Origin: Glebionis coronaria
Taxonomy: Eukaryota; Streptophyta; Magnoliopsida; Asterales; Asteraceae
Direction: 5' to 3'
DNA length: 64,000 nucleotides
NCBI GenBank assembly: GCA_025667525.1
Contig: CM046877.1
Span: 32,446,255-32,510,254, forward strand
Shown here: piece by piece, positions 28,531 to 39,297 of the stretch
Position numbering within the stretch: the first letter of the stretch is position 1
How the letters are laid out: every line of letters starts with the position of its first letter
Translations under genes and position numbers: made by a program
The notes under the pieces: model-generated
What the model was told of the DNA's origin: nothing
The model's input: the letters and a program-made list of their open reading frames with translations, nothing else
Databases searched by the model: none

Positions 28531-31500
28531 ATGCAGCCACAAAGGAAATCACAAAGGCTTTCGAAATCAAAACAAAATCAAGGTGCTGATAACCCGACGT
28601 CCAACATGTCTCCTCTCTCCAACATTGGTATTCCAAAACCAGGTACGTTGGTTATATTTTACTGTTCACGTTTTGTCTTTGATATTTTTGCTGGCTTTGG
28701 CTGCAAGTGTATGCAAACAAATAGCATCAGTTTATTATCTGTTAAAAATGATTCATATACATTGCCTATTATCTGATGAGATTTGATAAAACTATGTAAT
28801 AAAACTTAACCCTCTTATTTGTCTGATGAGATTTGATAAATTACCACAAAATCTTAAGAATATGGCACAAAAGTATAAACTGAACAAACTATGTACAGTA
28901 AATGAAGTGAAAACTCATATCTTCTATGTCATTCTAAGATGGAAAGTTGCATTTAAACAATGGTACACTGATGAGATGGCATTTATACATGATCTCATCG
29001 TTCTTTTCGGGCTTTAAATGCATAAAATGTCATAAAATACCATATATATGCTTGTGTTTGTTTACTTGTGTATTTTAGGTATGGATATCGTGAAAAAGAC
29101 AAAAGATCACAAGTTACAAGGAAAAACGGACACGAGAAACGAAGCCGTACAAAGAACCGGGCCCTAATCATGGAATTTTCATCAAATACCCTTGAAGACT
29201 TGAAGACAAAACAAGATTGATCCTCCAAGAATGAAGAAATGACACTTAAAACCCTTGTATATTAATAATTACAAGTTTGGTCCCTTAAGTTTGTCAAAAT
29301 TGCAAAAAGGTCCTTCAACTTTGAAGAAATGACAAGATTGGTCCCTCAACAAAATCAATTTGTCAATTATGGTCCCTCATGAAGATTAAGAGACATTGAA
29401 GACCTTTGAAGATCAATAAAGTCCAAAATCAGTCCCTGAATTATCCAAGAATGGCAAAAATGATCCTTGATAAACTTTGTGTGAAGTTTGGTGCCAAAAA
29501 TGTCAAAAGGTGAAAGTTGTTTACAAGGGAGAACACGTTTTAGGGCTGAAAACTTCAAATGCCAAAAAAATCAAAGGACAAGGACCAAAGATGTCAACTT
29601 GAAACATTCAAATCAAAACTGGCGCCTAACAACTCTTTTCCCCCAAATATGGATCAAACAAGTTACTGTTTATCCTTTTACACTCCCAGTTTTCACCTCA
29701 CTTAAAAATGGGTTAAAAACCAATTCACCTTGCACATGTGTGATTCACACATGCAGAAACAAAACCCACGCACAAAACCCTCATCCCACTCACTGTGGAC
29801 CCTACCCCCAAATTCCCTTTCACCCAATCAGAGAACACCTTGATCCCCAAGTACTATGACGTGTCCCAAATCAACAGTGGAGATGCATTACTTCATCACT
29901 ACGCAAAAACAAACGTCCAGGATCAAAATGTGACAACTCATCACTCAAAACCGTCAAGGGCATTTTAGAGATTTTCTAGTGATTAGGGTTTTGTTCTTAG
30001 CATTCTAGATTGTTCATTAGACTAGTATAAATAGAGGCATCAACCTGTGATGACCCTTTGTTCCAGTTTTTTAGCTTCTCACTTGTAATTCCTTTTTTAT
30101 GAAATAAAAGTTTGGTGTTTGAGAAAATCAAGTGTAATTCCTTTTTAGGTTTATAAAAAGTTGTGTATTGTGTTGAAGCTAAGATTCTGAGTTCCACTTT
30201 GTTATTTGGTGAAGTAATTTTGATTTTCAAAATTTATTTCAAAGGTTTCTGAAAATTGAGATTTCTTGGTAAGAAATTTGTTTCAGGTTTGGATGTTAAG
30301 AGGTAAGTTTTAATTAGTGACTAAGAGGTTATTAAAACGTTTTGAGAAGTGTTAAAAGGTTTTGGATAAGTTTTAAAAAGAAAGAAAAAGAAACAGAAAG
30401 ATAGTTTATGCTTGTTGTTTTGTTTTGCTTTGATCTGTCTTAAACAGGTGTGGAAGGTTGTTGATCCAAGGATCTGCACCAACCCCAGTTGGTAAGGAGG
30501 TGGATTATACATCCACTAGGGCCTTGGATGTAAGGCCCTAAGGTATTCTCTTTTCCCTTTTGAAAAATTCCAGAAAAAGTTGTGTTTTAAGTGATTTTGC
30601 TTGATTGTTTGATAAGTGTGTTAAATCTGCTTTGTTTGGTGTTCTTAAGTTGTTATATGTATGATAGAATAGCATGGGATCAATTTGATTAGGTTTTAAA
30701 AGGTTTTGCTTTGAAAAAATTGGATTCTAGAATTATAAAAGGGTGTTTGGATATCTGATTTAGCAGGGCAAATATTTTGATTACTGATTTAAAAACGTGT
30801 TAGAGTGGGTAGAAAGGATTAAGATAGGTTGCTAGTTAACTGGTAAGTAAGTTGGGAGAGTTTTAAGCAAGTTTGTAGTGTTAAAGAGTGAAACACATAG
30901 CATAAATCTACTTATCCACTTTCTGCTTAAGTTTTATGAAATTTTGTGCATGATCTTTTGATTTCTGTTGAGATTTAGGGTAAGTGAATTATTGTTATTG
31001 CTAGAATACTAGTTGGAGAGTTTGTATGCTAAATTTGGCTAATTGAAAGTCATTAGAGTGCATGTAATCTGCTCTAGATCCACCAGACCTGCTCATTGTA
31101 TCACAGCAACTTGTATTGCTATTGTGTGCTTTGGATTGTGAATTTGTGTATGCTAAGTGATCTCTTGTTGCTTGTTACTGACTCCTTGTGCTCCAAAGAG
31201 CACAAGGGTGCCCCCACTGTCCAATATCATCACCAAACAAAGCATAGCCAGGCCCCTCTTGGCTCAAAAAGTGCACAAGTGTGCACTAGCACTTGTTCAT
31301 CAGTGTTCAACTCAAGTCTGCATACGTTTTGATCTTTGAATTGGTTTAATCTTGGCTAAAAAAGGAAGTTTGATTGTGTTTAGAAGTTTACTAAGGTCAC
31401 TGATTAGTTGTATAAAGAAAAAATAAAAAAAGAAAATAATTGTAAAAAGGTTGCCCGCAGCAGGACTCGAACCCCAGACCTCTCGCTAGAGGAGTAGGGG

Positions 31501-34500
31501 AACTACCACTGATCTAGACACCTTTTTACGTTTTACTTTCATTTCATTACTCATTTAACCCTTTTCTTCTTTCTAGCTTATAAACAAAAGCCATAGCTTA
31601 TTTGTTTGTTTTGGGCTTATTTATTAAGCATATTTGATTCTTTTCATTTTTCTTAGGAAAGTAATAGGTTTGTTGATTTTTCTAGTTAGGTTTCATAATT
31701 TTCCTTTTATTTATTTATTTTCTAGAATTTATTTACTAGACGTTTTTTATAAAATCATTAAAAAATAGAAAAAAGATTTTTAATTTTTAGGAAAAATAGT
31801 TTTTAGTTTTCAAAATAATATTTTGAGGTTTACATTAAGTTTTGGTTTCTTAAACTTTAATTTTTAATTTTATATTATTTTAAGGTTTTTTATAAACTTT
31901 AAACATTTTTATAAAATTATTAAAAAAGTTTTAGGAACTTTAAATTGTGTTTTTCTCTTAGTTAGAATATTTAGGATTTTTGAGAATTTTTTAGAATTAA
32001 TTTTAGAAACTTTTTATTTTTAGTATTATTTTAATATTATTTTATTATATAAAAATCAAAGTTTTATTTTTATTTCTTTTCCATTTTTCCTAGGTTCTTT
32101 ATCATTAATTAGGACTTTTCCCATTTTTAGAATAATTTTATAGTTTTTAGATTTATTTTTATAATTATTTTAAGTTTAATTAGGTTTTAATCATTTTTAA
32201 TCATTTTTAGAGTTTTAAAAATAGTTTTAATAGGTTTTAATTTTTAGAAAAATACTTTTTAGTCTTCTAATAATATAAGTTAAGTGATTATTCAATAAAA
32301 TCATATTTTAGACATTTGAATTAGTTATATTTAATTTTAGGGCTTTAATTAGCATTTAAAATTAAATATTTAATTAATAAAAGGTTTTAAAATATCTTTG
32401 TTGGATTTTTATCTTTGTTTATATTATTTAAGACTTGTTTTTAGCCTTTTTGATATTTTGTTTTTGGTTTTAGTATAATTTTTAATTTGGGTAATTTTTA
32501 CGACTTTACGTTTACGTCGTAGTGTAATTTTAACGTAACCGTCTTTTCATCCTTTCATCCCCATTCTTCCAAATATTAATCTCAAATAACTACAAGTTAG
32601 AACACACACATATACCTCCTTGGGAAACGAACTTTCTCTCTTTTTATTTGATTAAGGGTCATTTGTGCACGGTTTTCCTAAACCGTCGTACTTAATACTT
32701 TCCACTATTTTGTGTTGCTTTGTTTTTCCTAAAATAAAGTATACATCAAATTGACTACAATCATACACCTAATTACCAAATGCTTACGCTTTCAATTATT
32801 AGTAAGTGCTTGTCTAAGAATTCTAAGGTTAAGGAAGAGGAAGGCATACCTATTACTGCTCTTCTTCTTATTCTTGTCCCTCTTCAGCACCTTTCCTGAC
32901 TTCCTCATCGAGTCTTTAAATACCTATTTTCTAAATCGTTATGAGAAATCTGAGAATGAAAGCATAATGTGTGCGCAAGTTATGATCAATTTTCATAATC
33001 CTTCAAAAATTTGCGCAGCTTATTTCTCTTTAATTTTTTCCTAACCTTATTCTTTAATTTATATATTCTGGTTTCAAGTCTGTCAAATATTAACTGTAAA
33101 TTCATACATGGTATTTTGAACAAAGACCTGTATGTAATTTTGTATTTTTAAGCATAGACCTGTATGGTTTTTTTTACCAAATGTAAATATCAGAAAAATT
33201 CAAACCTGTGATAGTGGTGTTCGTTGATTATGAAAATGGTGTTTGTTGATTATGAAAATGTTATGGTCTTTTATATATCTCTGTAAGAACCGGTAACACA
33301 TATTCATCCATCTTTTGTCTCAGTTTGTGAGGACAAGCATCCTAAGAAGGCATCTGTAGAAAGAAGCAGTAAAAAACTTCAGGTTGCTTGTTTTTATTTA
33401 TTTTTTTGGTTAAATTCATGATCTAATAAAACCACTATGTTCCTATAGGTGTAACATGTCAACAAACAGAAAGCATTGAGAGGCAAAGTCCCAAGTTTGG
33501 TTACCAGGAAAGCGATGAAAGTCATGCTAAGCAAGAAAAGCCTAGGTTTGGTTACCAGGAAAGTAATGAAAGCGACTATACCTGTTTTGGTAACCAGAAA
33601 AACACTAGAAAGCACAATACCAACTTTAGTTACCAAACAAAAAGCGACTATACCTGTTTTGGTAACCAGAAAAACACTACAAAGCAAAATACCAACTTTG
33701 TTTTCCAAAAAAACTCTAGACATCGTAGTAGTAGTTTTGAAAACGTATCAAACAAAAAACAGAACACTGGATTGCGTTCTTCCACTTCAGAATCTTCTGC
33801 CACAGGTTTGTTATTAATTTAACTAATTATTGTAAATGTTGTTTTTATACATTTGTTAACGTAATACGTTTTAATCTTACAGCATTCAAGTTGATGGAAC
33901 CAAAAATAACTGCAATTAAAGATGTAAACCCCATGATCAACAACATGTCAATCAAAGGTAGATGCATCTCTGTGTGGCATTCTCACAAGTTAAATGAAAT
34001 ACACGATCCGTACAGTCTAGATTGTGTATTTCAAGACGAAGAGGTAACATTAATTTTATATTATTTTTTTTAATTTTTAATACAAACCGTAATTAATATA
34101 TGTATTTTTTTATTTAATATTTTTTAACATATTATTACAGTGTAACAGGATTCAGATTTCCGTCAAAAGAGAGATAACAAATTTGAACCTCTTCTTCAAG
34201 AGGGACAATGTTGTGTAATCTCTAATTTTGGAGTTGCTGAAAACAGTGGAAGGTTGCCATTGTTACCAAATCATTGGAAAATATGTTTTTATAAAGGAAC
34301 TCAAGTAACTAGAGTTGAACAAATCGATGACAACTTCACCGGTTTTGTTAACGAGCCTTTGGCACGTATTTTGGACACAAACAATGAGTATCACGAACAT
34401 GATTGTGTTGGTATGTATTCTATTATAGCCTTCATACTAAAATATAACAAACTTATTGATTTGTTAGTATTAATTTTTTTTTAAATTGCAGATATTATTG

Positions 34501-36451
34501 GTACCGTTGTAGCTATTGGTAATATTGTATCTGTCAACGGTTTTGGTTGTTCTAAGATTCGCAGACCAGTTGTTATCAAAAACGAAGAGTGAGTATACTA
34601 TTTACAAATAGTTATTAAAAATATATAAAACAGGTTGAAACATAAATTTTAAACACTTTTGCAGATCTTTAAGGATTGAATGCACTTTTTGGGATAAATG
34701 GGCAGTCATGTGGAATGAATACGCCGAAAAGCTTGATGAAATTGATCATTTAGACATCATTCTGATGATGGCAAAGGTTAAATATTGGAATGGTATGTTT
34801 TTCAATTAATTTTTAATTCTCTATTCCATATATTAATATTTTGTTTATTTAATATGTTTATTTAAATAGTTTATAAATGACAAATAATACAGGGAAACCA
34901 GTAATACATAATGCTTTATTCGGAACAAGAATATACATTAACAAAGATTATCCTGCGTTATTAAATAAATACAGTTTTGATTTTAATATATTTTTTAAAT
35001 CACCAGCTATGAAGCTCAAAAAGGATATGATGTAAGTGAGTTTCGAATTCAACCTCATAATCAGGAGACACATGTTGTGACGCCTGCTGAATTTATGCAA
35101 GGTTCTGTGAAAAAAATGGTTGGGATGATCCGCAACATTGAACCGGTATGTAAACATTTTTTATTCATACTTATATTTTTCAAATAAGTCGGTCTAACCA
35201 AATGTTTAAACTATAAAATAGGATACATATTGCGTTGTTTATGCAACGGTACACAACATAGAATATGAAAATGGATGGGTTTATACTGGATGCAAAGCAT
35301 GCAACACAAAGGTTACTCCAATCGAGTCTAAAGGATCATCTTCTTCAAGAAACAAAAAACAAGTATGGCTATGTAAAAGACATGGAGAAACATATGCAGT
35401 TGTATCAAGGTATAATATTCAGTGTATCAAAATAAAAAAATTTAATTTTTTATAGAAAAAAAACACAAACATTTGTTAATGAATATTATTTTACATTTGT
35501 AGGTTCAAGTTAATTATTCGTATATTTGATGAAACTGGAACGGCACAAGTTGTTATTTTTGATAATAGTGTCTATAATATGACCAAGTTAACAACATGGG
35601 AGATTATGGAAGAACAAGGCATGAATACAGATGACTACTTCCCCGGTGATCTTAATCAGATTATTGGGAATCAATATCTGTTTAAAGTAAAGTTTTCTGA
35701 ATCAAATCACAACAACAACAACCATGTGTATCGAGCTGAAAAAGTTTCTGAAGATGCTGCAACAATCAAGTACTTTAAAAATGGTTTCCTTGATGATGAG
35801 GTTAAATCCATTTTGATCTTATAATTATTTTTTTTAATTTTTATTGCTAAAACATTTTTAATCAATGCACAACAGGTTGAAGATGAAGATTATACAAGTG
35901 ACTCTATTGACGACAAAGAGGTATTGTATTTTGTTTAAAAATATGCTTCAAACCATGTATTTTTAAGTATAAAAATATAATTTATTGATTATATTGAGTA
36001 TCATGGATAGGATGGAGAAGACGAGGTTACAAAAGATGGAGAAGACGAGGTTATAAAAGATGGAGAAGACGAGGTTACAAAAGATGGAGAAGACGAGGTT
36101 ACAGTTCAAGTGAATGAGGTATCATCAATTGAATTCCATGATGTATTATACATTACACTCCTATATACAACTAACAACAATGCATTGTTAACAACAAAAT
36201 TATAGTTGACTTACGATTTAACAAAATTATATTTAGACTTACAATTTTGTTGTGGGTTATTATTACAGAATATCATAAAGGATTCAGCAATAAAACTCTT
36301 GAAAAACAAAGAAGCCAGTTGTGAAATAGGAGGAACTAAAAACGATGAAGAATATGCTTTTATAGACTTATCGGACTATGAAACAGAAGACGAAGTTGAA
36401 GATTCAAATTCCAAGAAGATTGTGACAGTCAAACTGGAAAAAAACCCTTGA
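28531..36451 (+). CDS. RPA70-like single-strand DNA binding protein of the Helitron
   Basis: Plant Helitrons often carry a gene like the large subunit of replication protein A, thought to coat single-stranded DNA during rolling-circle transposition. The first exon starts at ATG 28531 (to 28642) and the stop is at 36449-36451. Well supported exons are 33883-34043, 34149-34410, 34492-34588, 34665-34792, 34893 to about 34973, about 35010-35145, 35222-35409, 35503-35800, 35876-35920, 36011-36118 and 36269-36451. OB-fold signatures include FEPLLQEGQCCVISNFGVAE and DIIGTVVAIGNIVSVNGFG; a zinc ribbon is seen as CKAC...CKRH in the exon at 35222-35409. An acidic tail has four 24-base repeats (36011-36103). 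The early exons (33324-33383 and about 33431-33815) are uncertain: the former has a stop in each frame unless a donor at about 33354 is used, and the donor near 34973 is weak. It may be slightly damaged. Confidence 0.8.
29000..33060 (+). mobile_element. Probable LTR-derived insertion in RPA intron 1
   Basis: This block makes intron 1 about 4.7 kb long while other introns are near 100 bp. It has no pol-like ORF but has LTR-like order: a leader with repeated GGTCCCTCAA-type words (29270-29460), a promoter-like TATAAATAG at about 30026, AATAAAAG at about 30102, then a long T-rich tail. A solo LTR or fragment of a gypsy element is the likeliest reading. I could not find matching ends or a target duplication, so borders are approximate. 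Confidence 0.45.
31448..31527 (-). ncRNA. tRNA-like sequence with pol III boxes
   Basis: On the minus strand, a near-perfect A box (TAGATCAGTGG) and a perfect B box (GGTTCGAGTCC) are spaced about 32 bases apart, as in a tRNA gene. The acceptor and T stems pair poorly, so it is not a normal tRNA. Flanking GTAAAAAGGT/ACCTTTTTAC form a perfect 10 bp stem around it. It may be a tRNA pseudogene or the head of a SINE. Confidence 0.45.
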
Positions 36452-39297
36452 AAGTGAACAAGAATGGATGTCACTTGCATCTATATAAACTTTTTATTTT
36501 TCAGCATTTGATTTACATACAATGGTTTCTCTTTGGTTTATGTTTTTGTTTTTATAAATAAATTGGCTGGTTTGTTTATCCAGCTAATAACTTACAAACA
36601 ATTTGTCTTAGGTTTAAGTTTTTGCTTTTTTTGAATAAACTGCCTTCTGGCATGTGATGGAATAAATGAATATTATAAGATTTTATGTTATTTATGAATA
36701 CTTTATGGTTATTTTAATTTTATATTTCCATGTTTTTGGTTTTGTAGTTAAATGTTAAAAATGAAGTATTCAACATTATTCTGTTTTGTAGCTTTTCTGT
36801 TTTATCTCTTATTACATTTGATTATATGTATGCAGGAATGGACGACAGTGAGTTAATTGCTATATAAATATATCCATACATCCTAAATGTATATAAATAT
36901 ATCCATACATTAGCTTCAGGCCTAATGTTATAACTGATTAACTCACGACTGATATAATAGAACACAATAAGCATATAAGCACACAAGTTCAACTAAATAT
37001 TGGCACATTATATCAAGAACGATGAGATAAACAACAATACCTACCTTTTAAAATTTCCAACCGTAGCAGCAGCAACCTAAGCTGCGAGCACTAGCAAGCC
37101 AAGATGAAAGCACCAGTAAGTTGTTGCAAGTAGCGTTCGCTTGCTCAAGACCTCGGGTTTAGCATAAGAGAAGGAAGAATTTAGGTTAATTTTAAATTGA
37201 CATTGAAATAAAAAGAATTAGTAGTTTACTACAAATCGTAGCGCTATAAGAAATCCAGATGCTTCTTCTGTTTACTTCGGCTTTCTCCCAAGGATCGAGC
37301 ATGTTTTTTCTTCATCTTATCAAGGTACTTTTTCAATTTACAAGTTACAAACTTATAATTAGGAAAATGAAAGTATTTTACAGTACCTATCCAACACATT
37401 AATTTTCGAGACCATCTTTCATAAAGAAAGTGAATAAAACTGAAACAAAACTAAGGCATCTATGCTAGCGCACCTAATGTTTAATCAAGTTATTCTTGCT
37501 CATAATACCAATAAATTAGACTCCGTTATCAGATGCCAGCGAAGAATTCAATCATATGTAACCATGAAAAAAAGTTAATTTCGTTACATGAAAATTGATG
37601 GGGGTCAATTTGATACAAGAACTTGAGTCAATTTGATACAAGAACTTGAGTCAGTAAGGGAGATGTCCTTACAGGAGTCTGAAGCTTCTCGAAAGATCAG
37701 TGGGTTCAAGAAGCAGATTCAAAATGCAGAAATTGAGAAGGTTATTGAAAACTTATCAGAATTTGTTTTTTTGTGTGGTTTATTCAGACTGCAAAGATTG
37801 GGAATGTTATTTGACTTTTCACTGATAATCATGCAGTTATTGCATATATTTATTGCAAAACTTGTGAGACTTTAGGTGTCTAGCTCTAAAAAGGGGAGTC
37901 ACATGTTAGCGCGTGGGCTATGGAACCTTGGGTTATGTACATGTTAGTGACAGGTACATTTCCATACATTAAAAACTCTACGTCTTTCTTCAGTCATTTT
38001 GGATTTATCTTGTATATTCAATATTTATCCAATATTTCTCAGGTGTCATTTAAGTATAGGGTTAAATATCAGTCATGGTGTTATAGGGCATGAATAAACC
38101 GGCTTTCAGTCCTTGGGGCTCTGCTCTCAGAGAAATAGTGACCGTCTTTTTTTTAATTTTGTAACTAATGAATGGTCTACTTTTTTGGCTCAACTGTCGG
38201 GAACAACTCAACAGATCTCAAATATTTAATATCGAATAAAAGCGAAAATGAAGACTCGTCAGATGCGTGGAAGGTAAAAGCTATAAGTTGATAATTCTGT
38301 GGCTTACAACCTTCTCATTTTGTTTTCAGCTATCTGATTTAAACGTACTCATGTGTTTTCAGATGTCTTTTGGAAGTGGATTACCCCTAAGATGTTGGGG
38401 ATGGTTACCTAAACTTCTCTTTTGATGGTTACTCAAACTTCTCTTTTATCATTAATTACTTGAAGATATACAGCCACCGTCTTTCCTTTTTGACATTTTT
38501 TTTCTTTAATTTCTTTCTGGTGTGTAAAATTAAGGTTATATTTTGGTTACGTTGTGCTTTATTACAAGTGATTCTGAACCTACAAAGATGTTTGCTAGAA
38601 CAACTAACTTAGCAAAAAAATGAGATAATCAACTACATATGTGATAAATGGCTGGAATTGCGGCTTGCTCCCTATAGGTTCGTTGATATTCTCTGGTGTT
38701 AAAATTGGAGTTAAGCAACATAATCTAAAGTCATAATTTTTACGTCATTATCTCCTTAAAAATAAGCTGATAATCATATTATATTGTTTGCTAATAACTG
38801 TTTATTTCTTACTTTATATTGTGTAAAACACAAAAAACAGCTTTCTAAATTAGTTTTGCTCCTGCAAATGACCTAATTGTTAGTAAATTGGTTATTTTAA
38901 AGTAAATATTTGAAAAACATAAAAATATATTCATAAACATTATAAAGATATGTATAGTTTAGATTGATATATATTAATAACAGATTTAAAATTCTTAAAT
39001 ACTGAATGTTTATCTTCTAAATTTTTAAAATACTAATACATATCTTTTCCTAAAAACAACCATTATTATTTATTTATATAAAACAAACAAACCAAAAAAA
39101 AAACAGAATATCAAACACATAAAAAAACTATGAACATACTATCATCAGGTACAATTCATCTTATTCTTTGCTGAAACGAAACTTGCTTTAATTCTTTCTT
39201 ATGCTGCATCATTAACAAGATTTATGTTGTTTATTTTTTGTTCTACATTCTTATAAGTAAATGTTTTTGTTTCCCAACTAATTTTTTCATTAAACAG
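36452..39297 (+). other. Helitron spacer between the RPA and Rep-helicase genes
   Basis: Mostly AT-rich non-coding DNA. It contains the SMC1-like fragment (separate entry) and a possible exon-like piece at about 38205-38275 ending GATGCGTGGAAG|GTAAAAG, which I cannot assign. The rest shows no gene. Confidence 0.5.
37605..37740 (+). pseudogene. Captured exon fragment resembling cohesin SMC1
   Basis: Translation gives LIQELESVREMSLQESEA and SRKISGFKKQIQNAEIEK, then a GT donor after the last lysine codon. From memory this resembles the plant SMC1 coiled-coil segment with REMQ..ESEA..RISGLEKKIQYAEIEK. It is a single exon with no start codon or neighbours, so it is a fragment. A perfect tandem duplication, GTCAATTTGATACAAGAACT plus three bases, precedes it. 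Sense orientation relative to the Helitron genes. SMC1 identity needs a protein search; a generic coiled-coil protein is the alternative. Confidence 0.5.

Noticed and set aside
31448..31527. Functional tRNA gene
   Set aside because: A and B boxes are present but acceptor and T stems do not pair well and no standard anticodon arm can be drawn; listed only as tRNA-like.
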